Of a DNA stretch of 64,000 nucleotides, positions 16,356-24,883 are shown one piece after another. The position numbers and the translations under genes were made by a program. The stretch spans positions 1 to 64,000 of the forward strand of contig JBFMCR010000016.1 of the NCBI GenBank assembly GCA_040754425.1, in the 5' to 3' direction. Numbering within the stretch: the stretch's first letter is position 1; every line of letters begins with the position of its first letter. Source of the DNA: UBA6918 sp040754425 (GTDB lineage: Bacteria > Pseudomonadota > Gammaproteobacteria > Burkholderiales > Thiobacillaceae). The notes beneath the pieces were generated by a model. That model saw nothing but the letters and a program-made list of their open reading frames with translations, was not told where the DNA came from and did not search any database.

Positions 16356-17363
16356 ATGAAACCGAAGGTCGTCATCACCAGTTGGGTGCACCCGCAGACG
16401 CTGGATATGCTGAGGCCGCACTGCGAGCTGGTTGCCAATGAGTCGCGCGAGCGGCTGAGTCGCGAGGAGACCATCTCGCGCTGCCGCGATGCTGTGGCGG
16501 TCATGACCTTCATGCCGGACAGCGTCGACGACGCTTTTCTTGCGGAATGCCCGCAGCTGCGACTGATCGCCTGCGCACTCAAGGGGTACGACAACTACGA
16601 TGTGGAGGCCTGTACCCGTCGCGGGATATGGATCACCAACGTCCCGGATTTGCTGACCATCCCGACGGCGGAGCTGACCATCGGCCTGCTCATCGCTTTG
16701 ACGCGCAACGTGCTGCAGGGTGACCGCTTCGTGCGTTCCGGGCAATTCAACGGCTGGCGTCCCATGTTGTACGGAGCGGGACTCACCGGGCGCACGCTCG
16801 GCATCATCGGCATGGGCGCGGTCGGTCGTGCCATCGCCGCACGCCTGCAAGGCTATGAGATGGAACTGCTCTATTCCGATCCGCGACCGCTGTCTCACGA
16901 GCTGGAAGCGCGCTGGGGTTTGCGCAGGGTGGAGCTGGGGCAACTGCTGTCCGAGAGCGACTACGTTGTGCCCATGGTGCCTTACACGCCGGATACCATG
17001 CACATGATCAATGCCGCTTCGTTGTCCATCATGAAGCAGGGCGCCTATCTGGTGAACACCTGCCGTGGTTCGGTGGTCGACGAGAATGCGGTAGCCGATG
17101 CGCTCGCTTCCGGAAAGCTTGCGGGATACGCTGCCGACGTGTTCGAGATGGAAGAGTGGGTGCGTCCCGATCGTCCGCAAGGCATCGAGAAGCGCCTGCT
17201 GATTGATACCGAACGCACCCTGTTCACGCCCCACATTGGCTCTGCGGTGGATAGCGTGCGCCTTGCGATCGAGATGGAGGCGGCAACCAATATCGTGCAA
17301 GCGCTGAAAGGTCAGGTGCCGCAGGGAGCAATCAACCAACCGCTGGGCAAGGTGGTGGTCTGA
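16356..17363 (+). CDS. ptxD: NAD-dependent phosphite dehydrogenase PtxD
   Basis: A 335-residue D-2-hydroxyacid-dehydrogenase-fold enzyme that oxidises phosphite to phosphate with NAD. Residues match the characterised Pseudomonas stutzeri PtxD closely in kind and position: Lys76 in CALKGYDN, the NAD motif GMGAVG at 152-157, Asp175 at the nucleotide-selectivity position, Arg237 in NTCRGSVVDE, Glu266 in DVFEMEEW and His293 in TPHIGSA. The DVFEME-W and R-DRP segments separate PtxD from ordinary glycerate or lactate dehydrogenases. An AGAG-type ribosome binding site precedes the ATG. Its position after ptxABC makes the assignment strong. Confidence 0.94.
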   Translation: MKPKVVITSWVHPQTLDMLRPHCELVANESRERLSREETISRCRDAVAVMTFMPDSVDDAFLAECPQLRLIACALKGYDNYDVEACTRRGIWITNVPDLLTIPTAELTIGLLIALTRNVLQGDRFVRSGQFNGWRPMLYGAGLTGRTLGIIGMGAVGRAIAARLQGYEMELLYSDPRPLSHELEARWGLRRVELGQLLSESDYVVPMVPYTPDTMHMINAASLSIMKQGAYLVNTCRGSVVDENAVADALASGKLAGYAADVFEMEEWVRPDRPQGIEKRLLIDTERTLFTPHIGSAVDSVRLAIEMEAATNIVQALKGQVPQGAINQPLGKVVV

Positions 17364-17368
17364 GCATA

Positions 17369-18271
17369 TTGAACCTCGATCAGGTAGCGAGCTTCCTTGC
17401 CATTTCCCGGCTGGGAAGTTTCCGCGCGGGTGCCCGTGCGCGCAAACTCTCGCAGGGCGCGATCTCGCAGCAGGTGCAGAAGCTGGAGGCGCAACTCGGC
17501 GCGCGTCTTTTCGAGCGCGGCATGGCCGGGTGCCGTCTTACGCCGGAAGGCATGGCGTTCAAGCCCTATGCCGAGAGCCTGCTGAAACTGAGCAGCAACG
17601 CCGCCGGGATATTTCTCGACAGACCGGCGGTCATCGGCGCCAGCAGCAACATCGGCATCTATCTGCTGTCCGGACATGTAAAGGAATTTCTCGATGGCCC
17701 GCAGGCGCAGGGCGCGCAACTGGATGTACGCATAGACCGCAATCCCGTCATCGCGCAGCAACTCGATGCGGGGGAGGTCGATGTCGCGGTGATGGAGTGG
17801 TGGGATGGGCGTGCGGGTTTCGAAGCGCGTCCGTGGCGGCAGGAGGAGTTGGTCGTCATCGTCCCCCCCGATCATCCATGGGCAGGCGAGTGTTGTCTCT
17901 CGCACGACGATCTGGCGGGTATCCCGCTGCTCGGTGGCGAGCCAGGAACAGGCACTGGACGGATATTGGCTTCATGCTTCGGCGAGGGCGAACGAGGGCC
18001 GACTGTCAGCATGCAACTGGGCTCTACCGATGCGGTGAAGCAGTGGGTGAAGGCCGGGCTGGGGATTTCCATCGTGCTGGCCGGGACGGTGGCCGAAGAG
18101 GTACGCGCGGGCACGCTGGTATCCATCGCACTCGAGGGAGGCTGCTTGCGCAAGGAGCTTTACGTCATCTGGCGAGATACGCTGACCTCCGCGCACCCCG
18201 GGCGCAGATTCGGTGAATGGCTGGCCGGCAAAGGCAGTCTGCCCGGAAAGCCCGCCCCGCGCGGCTCTTGA
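17369..18271 (+). CDS. ptxE: LysR family transcriptional regulator PtxE
   Basis: A 300-residue LysR-type regulator. The N-terminal winged helix reads FLAISRLGSFRAGARARKLSQGAISQQVQKLEAQLGARLFER; a periplasmic-binding-like effector domain follows. The start appears to be a TTG six bases after the ptxD stop, because no ATG or GTG in frame gives a complete helix-turn-helix; the ribosome binding site is weak. It is the fifth gene of the cluster, the usual place of ptxE, and probably acts on the dyads in front of ptxA. The effector is not known from sequence. Confidence 0.88.
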   Translation: MNLDQVASFLAISRLGSFRAGARARKLSQGAISQQVQKLEAQLGARLFERGMAGCRLTPEGMAFKPYAESLLKLSSNAAGIFLDRPAVIGASSNIGIYLLSGHVKEFLDGPQAQGAQLDVRIDRNPVIAQQLDAGEVDVAVMEWWDGRAGFEARPWRQEELVVIVPPDHPWAGECCLSHDDLAGIPLLGGEPGTGTGRILASCFGEGERGPTVSMQLGSTDAVKQWVKAGLGISIVLAGTVAEEVRAGTLVSIALEGGCLRKELYVIWRDTLTSAHPGRRFGEWLAGKGSLPGKPAPRGS

Positions 18272-18301
18272 TGCCATGCCCGGCACGTGCGAGCATAGGC
18301 C

Positions 18302-19183
18302 ATGTTCAAGGCCATTTCCCACCCTTATCTGGTTGCCGACGACGGCCGTTTCCGGCTGAAAAAGGCAGACACCGATCCCGGCAAAAATGCGCCCTCGGAA
18401 GAGGAGTGCGAGCGCAGGCTGGCGCAGTGCGTGGCCGAGATCGCCGAACTGCAGCAGGTGCTGTATGCGCATGACCGCTACGCCCTGCTGCTGATCTTTC
18501 AGGCCTTGGATGCTGCGGGCAAGGACGGGACCATCCGCGCGGTGTTGAGTGGCGTAAACCCGGCGGGCTGCCATGTGACTTCATTCAAGTCGCCCTCCGC
18601 CGAAGAACTCGACCACGATTTCCTCTGGCGCACGGTGCGCCATCTTCCCGAGCGCGGGCGCATCGGCGTGTTCAACCGCAGTTATTACGAGGAAGTGCTG
18701 GTGGTGCGGGTGCATCCGGAATTTCTCGATGCGCAGCGCCTGCCGAACGGCGTCGGCGGCAAGAACTTCTGGCAAGGCCGTTACGAATCCATCCGCGAGC
18801 ACGAGCAGCATCTGGCGCGCAACGGCACGGTGATCGTGAAATTCTTCCTCAACGTATCCAGGGACGAACAGCGCAGGCGTTTTCTTTCGCGCCTTGAGGA
18901 ACCGGAAAAGCACTGGAAGTTTTCCGAGAAGGACGTGGCCGAGCGCGCGTACTGGGACGAGTACCAGCAGGCCTTTGAGGAGGCGCTCAACGAAACCTCG
19001 CGCCCCTGGGCGCCGTGGTACGCCATTCCCGCCGATAACAAGGATTACATGCGCATGACGGTGGCGGAAATCGTGCGCGACACCCTGCGGTCGCTGGACC
19101 TCAAATATCCCCAGCCCGATGCCGAGGCGCTCGCGCGCTTCAAGAAAATGCACGCGGCGCTGGAAGACGGCGACGACCGCTAA
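18302..19183 (+). CDS. ppk2: polyphosphate kinase 2 family protein (class III-like)
   Basis: A 293-residue PPK2 enzyme that moves phosphate between polyphosphate and nucleotides. The P-loop variant reads FQALDAAGKDGTI (about 66-78); the Walker-B-like region is GVFNRSYYEEVLVVRVHPE, and the lid has FFLNVSRDEQRRRFLSRLEEPEKHWKF. These match the class III group that phosphorylates both AMP and ADP from polyphosphate, though class cannot be fixed by eye. It starts 30 bases after ptxE on the same strand, so it may be transcribed with the phosphite operon and use the phosphate this pathway supplies. Confidence 0.9.
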   Translation: MFKAISHPYLVADDGRFRLKKADTDPGKNAPSEEECERRLAQCVAEIAELQQVLYAHDRYALLLIFQALDAAGKDGTIRAVLSGVNPAGCHVTSFKSPSAEELDHDFLWRTVRHLPERGRIGVFNRSYYEEVLVVRVHPEFLDAQRLPNGVGGKNFWQGRYESIREHEQHLARNGTVIVKFFLNVSRDEQRRRFLSRLEEPEKHWKFSEKDVAERAYWDEYQQAFEEALNETSRPWAPWYAIPADNKDYMRMTVAEIVRDTLRSLDLKYPQPDAEALARFKKMHAALEDGDDR

Positions 19184-19324
19184 ACGCCGACTCGTTTTGG
19201 CATGCGGGCACGCGTGCAGGAAATCCGCACGCCCCCAACCCTCCCCCCGCGGGGCTCGAGGTGGTATCCACAAGTTTTTCGTTGTCGGGCGGGTCGCCCT
19301 TGCGGCAGCGGGTAAAATTCCGGC

Positions 19325-20005
19325 ATGAATCTCACCAAACTATTGCAATCCCAGGGTTTCGGCTCGCGCCGCGAATGTGCGGCGCTGGTGCGCACCGGGC
19401 GCGTGATGGTGGCGGGCCAGAAGGCGACCGCTCCGGACATGGGGGTGAATCCCTCCGGGCTGCTGTTTTCGGTGGACGGCGAGGACTGGCTGTATCGCGA
19501 AAAGGCCTGTGTGCTGATGAACAAGCCCGCCGGCTACGAATGCTCGCAGCGGCCCAGGCACCATCCCGGCGTGCTGAGTCTGCTGCCGGTCCAGCTGCGC
19601 AACCGCGGCCTGCAGACGGTGGGCCGGCTGGACGAGGACACCACGGGCCTGTTGCTGCTGACCGACGACGGCCGGTTTTTGCACGTCTACACCTCGCCCA
19701 AAAAAAACATCGCCAAGGTGTACTGCGCGACGGTCAAACATCCGCTCACGGAGGAACAGTTGAACGCATTGAGGCGCGGCGTGGTGCTGCACGACGACCC
19801 AGAGCCGGTGATGGCGCAGTCGGCCGTCGCACGCGATGCGCACACGCTGGAGCTGACGCTGACCGGCGGCAAGTACCACCAGGTCAAGCGCATGGTGGCG
19901 GCGGCAGGCAATCGCGTGGAAGCGTTGCACCGCGAGCGCATGGGGGAGTTCGTGCTGCCGGAGGGGCTGAAGCCCGGGGAATGGGTTTATGTGGATTTGC
20001 CTTGA
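19325..20005 (+). CDS. rsuA: 16S rRNA pseudouridine synthase (RsuA family)
   Basis: A 226-residue pseudouridine synthase with an N-terminal S4-like RNA-binding segment (LTKLLQSQGFGSRRECAALVRTGRV) and the catalytic motif GRLDEDTTGLLLLTDDG, catalytic Asp103. KTYCA-like and GGKYHQVKRMVAAAGNRVEALHRERMG motifs are those of the RsuA/RluB/E/F group. RsuA modifies U516 of 16S rRNA; RluE is an alternative, but the S4 domain favours RsuA. It is flanked on both sides by palindromic repeats, with no operon partner. Confidence 0.85.
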   Translation: MNLTKLLQSQGFGSRRECAALVRTGRVMVAGQKATAPDMGVNPSGLLFSVDGEDWLYREKACVLMNKPAGYECSQRPRHHPGVLSLLPVQLRNRGLQTVGRLDEDTTGLLLLTDDGRFLHVYTSPKKNIAKVYCATVKHPLTEEQLNALRRGVVLHDDPEPVMAQSAVARDAHTLELTLTGGKYHQVKRMVAAAGNRVEALHRERMGEFVLPEGLKPGEWVYVDLP

Positions 20006-20014
20006 TTTTCCACA

Positions 20015-20045
20015 CTCCCTTCTCGCAGGGGGCCGGGGTGGGGAA
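20015..20045. repeat. copy of the CGCGGGAGAGGGCCGGGG-type repeat
   Basis: CTCCCTTCTCGCAGGGGGCC followed by GGGGTGGGG resembles the repeats at 27997-28028 and inside fmt (28790-28823). It lies just after rsuA. A more diverged inverted copy may lie before rsuA near 19235-19262 (ACCCTCCCCCCGCGGGG). Confidence 0.45.
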
Positions 20046-20106
20046 ATACCGAAGCCCGGGCACCCTGTATTTACCCCTTCCAAACCCCCCGGCAAGCGGG
20101 GAGGAT

Positions 20107-20463
20107 CTAATGCAGAGCTGCTTTTAACGCCGATGCAGACAAGGGCAGCGGCAGCGTCGCATCAATTCTGTGCCGCTGTTTCAGCAGTTCCAGGTCAGCC
20201 GCATGGAAGGGGTCATAGAGCACGATGATGCGGGTTTCGGGATTGCGCGTGGCCACCGCCAAAAGCGACTCCAGGTTGCTGACGCGGTCGTGGAAATGGC
20301 GCTTGTAGAAATCCGCCACGACCACCTCTGGATGCCAGTCTTTCAGGCGCGCGATGCCACGCCGCACCGAGGTTTCGACGGTCACTTCAAAGCCCAGTTC
20401 TTTCAGCAGCGGCAGCGGGTTGCCATAGCCGCCGGCTTCCATGACGAATAGCAGTTTTTTCAT
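20107..20463 (-). CDS. receiver-like protein of unknown function
   Basis: A 118-residue protein beginning MKKLLFVMEAGGYGNPLPLLKELGFEV. The alternating strand/helix pattern and VVVADFYKR with an Asp near residue 50 suggest a response-regulator receiver fold, but the acidic pair at the N-terminus and the usual K are not obvious, so it may not be phosphorylated. I start it at 20463; an upstream ATG at 20553 would extend into low-complexity leader sequence. It is divergent from the OmpA-family gene. No function can be assigned. Confidence 0.65.
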   Translation of the reverse strand: MKKLLFVMEAGGYGNPLPLLKELGFEVTVETSVRRGIARLKDWHPEVVVADFYKRHFHDRVSNLESLLAVATRNPETRIIVLYDPFHAADLELLKQRHRIDATLPLPLSASALKAALH

Positions 20464-20685
20464 TTCAGGGATATGCAAAGCCGGGCCGGGATGGGGATTA
20501 TAAAGGCCGTCTCCTTGCTGCTCCTGTCCGCGCGAAAAACACGGCGCGAGCAAATGTTAAAAAACTTTGCTATAAAGCAAAATCCTTGTATCCGCTTACC
20601 GATTAGGCCACGTTGCCAGTTCTGGCGCGCGGCAGCGCTTTTTTCAACCCTGGTCAGCAAGACCAATCAACAACAGGAGTCAACC

Positions 20686-21504
20686 ATGCGTAGCAACTTT
20701 GTTTTGTCTTTCATGAGCGTTGCGCTCATTTCCGCCGGGGCCGTGAGCGCGCACGCCCAGGAGGGATTTTACGACCCGTCCAACGCCGCCAGCCCCACGG
20801 GCAAGACTATCGGCTATGAGCTGTACAAGACCATCGGCTGCCCGGGGCAGCAGATATTCGGTACGCCCTGCAAGGACGTTCCGGCCAAGGACAGCGACGG
20901 CGACGGCGTCACCGACGACAAGGACAAGTGCCCGAACACACCAAAGGGCCGCAAGGTGAATGCGGAAGGTTGCGAACTGGACAGCGACGGAGACGGCGTG
21001 GTGGACGGGCTCGACAAATGTCCGGGTACTCCTGCAGGCCGCAAGGTGAATGCCGACGGCTGCGAAATCGACACCGACGGCGACGGCCTGGTGGACGGCG
21101 TGGACAAGTGCCCGGCCGTCTATGCCAAGACCGCCGACGGCTGCCCGCTTGCCGCTGCAGCGCCCAGTAAGCTGATCCTGGAAGACGTGAACTTCGATTA
21201 CGACAAGGCCACATTGCGCGCCGATGCGGTTGCCAGGCTCGATCAGGCGGCCGAAGCGCTCAGGCAATGGGGCAATACCAAGGTCGAGGTTGCCGGCCAT
21301 ACCGACTCCATGGGCAGCGACGAGTACAACATGCGGCTGTCCGAACAGCGCGCCAATGCCGTGCGCGACTATCTGGTCGGAAAGGGCATCGAGGCCGATC
21401 GCCTCACTGCGAAAGGCTACGGCGAATCGCAGCCGCTGGCCGACAACGGGACCGAAGAAGGCCGCGCCAGGAACCGCCGCGTGGAACTGGTGCCGCAGCA
21501 GTAA
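20686..21504 (+). CDS. OmpA family outer membrane protein with thrombospondin type 3 repeats
   Basis: A 272-residue exported protein. The signal peptide is MRSNFVLSFMSVALISAGAVSAHA. Residues about 65-155 contain three Asp-rich calcium-binding repeats (DSDGDGVTDDKDKCPNTPKGRKVNAEGC and two relatives). The C-terminal OmpA peptidoglycan-binding domain has LILEDVNFDYDKATLR, VAGHTDSMGSDEYNMRLSEQRANAV and GYGESQPLADN...RNRRVEL. There is no N-terminal beta-barrel, so it is likely a peptidoglycan-anchored periplasmic or outer-membrane-associated protein. AGGAG precedes the ATG, and a strong terminator follows. Confidence 0.9.
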   Translation: MRSNFVLSFMSVALISAGAVSAHAQEGFYDPSNAASPTGKTIGYELYKTIGCPGQQIFGTPCKDVPAKDSDGDGVTDDKDKCPNTPKGRKVNAEGCELDSDGDGVVDGLDKCPGTPAGRKVNADGCEIDTDGDGLVDGVDKCPAVYAKTADGCPLAAAAPSKLILEDVNFDYDKATLRADAVARLDQAAEALRQWGNTKVEVAGHTDSMGSDEYNMRLSEQRANAVRDYLVGKGIEADRLTAKGYGESQPLADNGTEEGRARNRRVELVPQQ

Positions 21505-21520
21505 GGCCGGCGCCTGATGC

Positions 21521-21552
21521 AAAAACGGGGACCGCGGTCCCCGTTTTTTTTT
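21521..21552 (+). terminator. rho-independent terminator after the OmpA-family gene
   Basis: A perfect GC-rich stem (ACGGGGACC / GGTCCCCGT) with a two-base centre, flanked by AAAA on the left and a run of nine T on the right. It begins 17 bases after the stop codon. Confidence 0.92.
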
Positions 21553-21702
21553 GAGGCCGGCGGTCCGAGGGTGACGAACTCTTGGGCGGAAATGCTGAGA
21601 ACAGCCAGGGAAAACTGAAAAACGGTTAACCGCAAAGAACGCAGTGCAAAACAAGGTTTTATTCCGCGACCTCGGCGCACTCGACCTCGGCGCACTCTGC
21701 GG

Positions 21703-24174
21703 TCATCGGGCTTTTGCGGCGGGCTTCTTGGCCGTCGCCTTTTTCGCCGTCGCCTTCTTCGTCGCCCCACCCTTCTCGGCTTTGGCCGCGAGCAGCGGCA
21801 GGGCGTCGAGCAGGGTGACGCTTTGCGGGTCGAGGTCCTTGGGCAAAGTGGCGTTGATCTTGTTGTGGCTCACGTACCAGCCGTAGCGGCCGTTTTGCAA
21901 ATTGACCGGCTTGCCGTCGTCGGGATGCCTGCCGAGTTCCTTCTTCTCGCCGGCAGCACTGCCGCGCCCGCGGGTGGCGGGCATTTCCAGCACTTCGACC
22001 GCCCTTTCCAGTCCTATGGTGTAGACGTCGTCGTCCTTGGGAATGGACTTGAACTTGCCGTCGTGCAAAAGGTAAGGCCCGAAGCGGCCGATGTTGGCGA
22101 CGATGGGCAGGCCGGTCTTGGGGTTGTGCCCGACTTCGCGCGGCAGCGACAGCCACTTGAGCGCGTCTTCCAGCGTGACGGCTTCGGGGGCCACGCCCTT
22201 GGGCACGGAGGCGCGGCGCGGTTTGGGCGCCTTCTTGTCCTCGGGTGTTGCGCCGACCTGCACGTACCAGCCGAAGCGCCCGTTCATCAAGAGCACGTCC
22301 TCGCCGGTGGCGGGGTGTTTGCCCAGCACCGTCGGCCCGCCTTCGTTGCCATGCAGCGGGCGGGTGTAATCGCACTTGGGGTAGGCCGAGCAGCCGATGA
22401 AAAGGCCGCGCTTGCTCGCCTGCAGGTTGAGCACCGCACCGCACTTGGGGCATTTCTCGTCGAGCGGGATGCCGCGCTCGACATCCTGCTTGGCAGCGAG
22501 TTCCGATTCGAACTGCTTCCAGAATTCGGCCAGGAGCCTGGTCCATTCGCGTTTGCCGTTGGAGACGTCGTCGAGCTTGTCTTCCAGCTTGGCGGTGAAG
22601 TCGTAGTCGACGTAGTGGGTGAAGTGCAGGGTGAGGAAGCCATTGACGATGCGGCCCATGTCGGTGGGCACGAAGCGCTTCTTGTCCAGCACTGCATACT
22701 CGCGCTCCTGCAGCGTGGAAATGATGCTGGCGTAGGTGGAGGGGCGGCCGATGCCGTATTCCTCCAGTGCCTTCACCAGGGAGGCTTCGGTGTAGCGCGG
22801 CGGCGGCTGGGTGAAATGCTGTTCGCCGTAGAGCTTGTCCACCGGCAGGATTTCGCCTTCTTTCAGCGGCGGCAGCCTGGTCTCTTCCTCCTCGTCCTCG
22901 TCATCGTGGTAGACGGCGAGAAAGCCGGCAAAGGCGAGCGTCTGTCCGGTGGCGCGGAACACGCCCTGATTCACCATGAGATCGGCGGCCACGGTGTCGA
23001 ACTGGGCCGAGGTCATCTGCGAGGCCACGGCGCGTTTCCAGATCAGCTCGTACAGGCGGTACTGATCCTGCGACAGGAAATTCTTCACGCTTTCCGGCGT
23101 GCGCGAAACCGAAGTCGGGCGGATGGCCTCGTGCGCTTCCTGCGCGTTCTTGGTCTTGGCACGGTAATGGATGGGCTGGCTGGGCAGATAGTCGCGATCG
23201 AACTTCTTGCCGATGAAGTCGCGGATGTCGGCGACCGCCTCCTTGGCAAGGTTGACCGAGTCGGTGCGCATGTAGGTGATGAGGCCGACGGTGCCGGTGT
23301 CGATGGCTATGCCTTCATAAAGCTGCTGCGCGGTGCGCATGACGCGGTCGGTGGTCATGCCGAGCTGGCGCACCGCCGCCTGCTGCAGGGTGGAGGTGGT
23401 GAAAGGCGGCGGCGCGTGGCGCGCGCGGCGCTTTTTCTCCACCTGCATGACCTTGGCCTCTTTGCTGTCCAGCAGCTTGAGTATCTGCGACTGGCGGGCT
23501 TCGTCCTCGACAGAAAACTGGGTCAGTTTTTCCCCTTCGAAGTGCGTAAGGCGCGCCGAGAAAGCCTGCTTGTCCTTGTGCGTGTCGAGGTGCAGGGTCC
23601 AGTACTCGCGCGGCTTGAACTTCTCGATCTCTTCTTCGCGCTCCACGATCAGGCGCAGCGCCGGGCTTTGCACGCGGCCGGCGGAAAGCCCGGGGCTGAT
23701 TTTCTTCCACAATAGCGGCGACAGGTTGAAGCCCACGAGGTAGTCCAGCACGCGCCGCGCCTGCTGGGCGTTGACCAGATCCATGGAAATGTCGCGCGGA
23801 TGTGCCACCGCATCCTTTACCGCGCTTTCGGTGATTTCGTAGAACGCCACGCGCTTGAGCTTGCCGGGCTTCAACAGCTTATTCTCTTTGAGGATTTCGG
23901 CCAGGTGCCAGGAAATCGCCTCGCCCTCGCGATCCGGGTCGGTGGCGAGCAGGATTTCATCGGCTTTCTTCGCCGCGCGGCAGATGGCGTCGACGTGTTT
24001 CTGGTTGCGCTCGATGATCTGGTATTTCATCGAGAAGTCTTTGGTGTCGACCGCCCCGCTCCTGGGCTCGAGATCGCGCACGTGGCCGTAGGAAGCGAGG
24101 ATTTCATAATCCGCGCCCAGGTATTTCTTCAGCGTCTTGGACTTCGAGGGGGACTCGACGATGACGAGCTTCAT
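21703..24174 (-). CDS. topA: DNA topoisomerase I
   Basis: An 823-residue type IA topoisomerase that relaxes negative supercoils. The TOPRIM domain opens with MKLVIVESPSKSKTLKKYLG and includes LATDPDREGEAISWHL; the catalytic Tyr is in GLITYMRTDSVNLA. A zinc-finger CPKCGAVLNLQASKRG...C follows, then Topo_C repeats (LGKHPATGEDVLLMNGRFGWYVQ and ELGRHPDDGKPVNLQNGRYGWYVS). It ends in a Lys/Ala-rich tail with ATAKK repeats. It lacks the multiple zinc fingers of E. coli TopA, as in many betaproteobacteria. smg and dprA lie upstream in the common order. Confidence 0.97.
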   Translation of the reverse strand: MKLVIVESPSKSKTLKKYLGADYEILASYGHVRDLEPRSGAVDTKDFSMKYQIIERNQKHVDAICRAAKKADEILLATDPDREGEAISWHLAEILKENKLLKPGKLKRVAFYEITESAVKDAVAHPRDISMDLVNAQQARRVLDYLVGFNLSPLLWKKISPGLSAGRVQSPALRLIVEREEEIEKFKPREYWTLHLDTHKDKQAFSARLTHFEGEKLTQFSVEDEARQSQILKLLDSKEAKVMQVEKKRRARHAPPPFTTSTLQQAAVRQLGMTTDRVMRTAQQLYEGIAIDTGTVGLITYMRTDSVNLAKEAVADIRDFIGKKFDRDYLPSQPIHYRAKTKNAQEAHEAIRPTSVSRTPESVKNFLSQDQYRLYELIWKRAVASQMTSAQFDTVAADLMVNQGVFRATGQTLAFAGFLAVYHDDEDEEEETRLPPLKEGEILPVDKLYGEQHFTQPPPRYTEASLVKALEEYGIGRPSTYASIISTLQEREYAVLDKKRFVPTDMGRIVNGFLTLHFTHYVDYDFTAKLEDKLDDVSNGKREWTRLLAEFWKQFESELAAKQDVERGIPLDEKCPKCGAVLNLQASKRGLFIGCSAYPKCDYTRPLHGNEGGPTVLGKHPATGEDVLLMNGRFGWYVQVGATPEDKKAPKPRRASVPKGVAPEAVTLEDALKWLSLPREVGHNPKTGLPIVANIGRFGPYLLHDGKFKSIPKDDDVYTIGLERAVEVLEMPATRGRGSAAGEKKELGRHPDDGKPVNLQNGRYGWYVSHNKINATLPKDLDPQSVTLLDALPLLAAKAEKGGATKKATAKKATAKKPAAKAR

Positions 24175-24189
24175 TTAGGTCAAAAACCT

Positions 24190-24352
24190 CGCTTCTGGCC
24201 ACAGAGAGCACAGGGCACGCTGAGAAAATCCCGCCTGGAGGCCGCGCGCCCGCACCCCGCTTCCTTCCGTGCGGCCGAATCCGGCGAAGCGCAAGCCCGT
24301 GTCTTTCTCTTTGTGCACCCGGTGTGTTCTCTGTGGCTGATTTGTTTTGTCG
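24190..24352. repeat. inverted repeat of the CACAGAG class between topA and smg
   Basis: The left arm begins GCCACAGAGAGCACAGGGCA and the right arm ends GGTGTGTTCTCTGTGGC, about 110 bases apart. The middle is GC-rich with no credible frame. It fills the whole gap between smg and topA and resembles the element between mnmE and yidC. Confidence 0.5.
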
Positions 24353-24354
24353 GT

Positions 24355-24798
24355 TTAATGCAGGGTGGTCTCGTTGAGCAGCAGCTCTTCCAGGAAAGTG
24401 AAATGCTCGATGTGGCCGCGGCTCCACAGCACCACCAGGCTCATCCAGCGCACTTCCTCGGGGCCGACGTCCTCGCCGGCAAGGTGCATCAGACCGTTGA
24501 TCACCCATTCGCGCGATTCGGCGTCGAGTATCTGGGCTTCTTCCAGAAAGCGCAGGCTGGCGCGGCAGTCTTCGTCCAGCTTTTCCGTCTCTTCGCGCGC
24601 ATAGTGGCGGAAATGCGTCACCTGCGCGAGCCTGGGGTGGGCTTCCGTGGCGGTCATGCGGCCAAACCAGTCCAGCGCTTCCTTTACCGAAGGTTCGTCA
24701 AAACCGGCGGCAAAAAGCTTTCTTTCCAGGGTGTCGCGGTCGGGTGCCAGTTCGGCCATGCGGTAGCTTTCGTACAGATAAACCAGGATTTCTAGCAT
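24355..24798 (-). CDS. smg: Smg family protein (DUF494)
   Basis: A 147-residue protein that begins MLEILVYLYESYRMAEL and has the AGFDEPSVKEALDWFGRM and ESREWVINGLMHL segments of the Smg/DUF494 family. The family is small, acidic and of unknown biochemical role, and is regularly found between dprA (smf) and topA, exactly as here. The name is by homology and synteny; no mechanism can be read from the sequence. Confidence 0.9.
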   Translation of the reverse strand: MLEILVYLYESYRMAELAPDRDTLERKLFAAGFDEPSVKEALDWFGRMTATEAHPRLAQVTHFRHYAREETEKLDEDCRASLRFLEEAQILDAESREWVINGLMHLAGEDVGPEEVRWMSLVVLWSRGHIEHFTFLEELLLNETTLH

Positions 24799-24802
24799 TC
24801 GT

Positions 24803-24883
24803 CAGTTGGGAGTAAGGGGTAAGGGGTGAGGAGTGAGGCGCGCAAACCACAGGCTTCGGCCTTCGCCCCTCACTCCTGACCTC
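24803..24883. repeat. inverted repeat between smg and dprA
   Basis: GGAGTAAGGGGTAAGGGGTG plus AGGAGTGAGG on the left pairs with GCCCCTCACTCCTGACC on the right. The right arm ends next to the dprA stop codon. It is related in style to the GGGGTCAGGATTCAGG elements elsewhere. Confidence 0.5.

Noticed and set aside
21823..23715. 630-codon open frame antisense to topA
   Set aside because: A long GC-driven shadow frame on the opposite strand of a certain gene, with no recognisable domain. The same applies to similar frames opposite gyrB, addA/addB, trkA, ntrX, priA and yidC.
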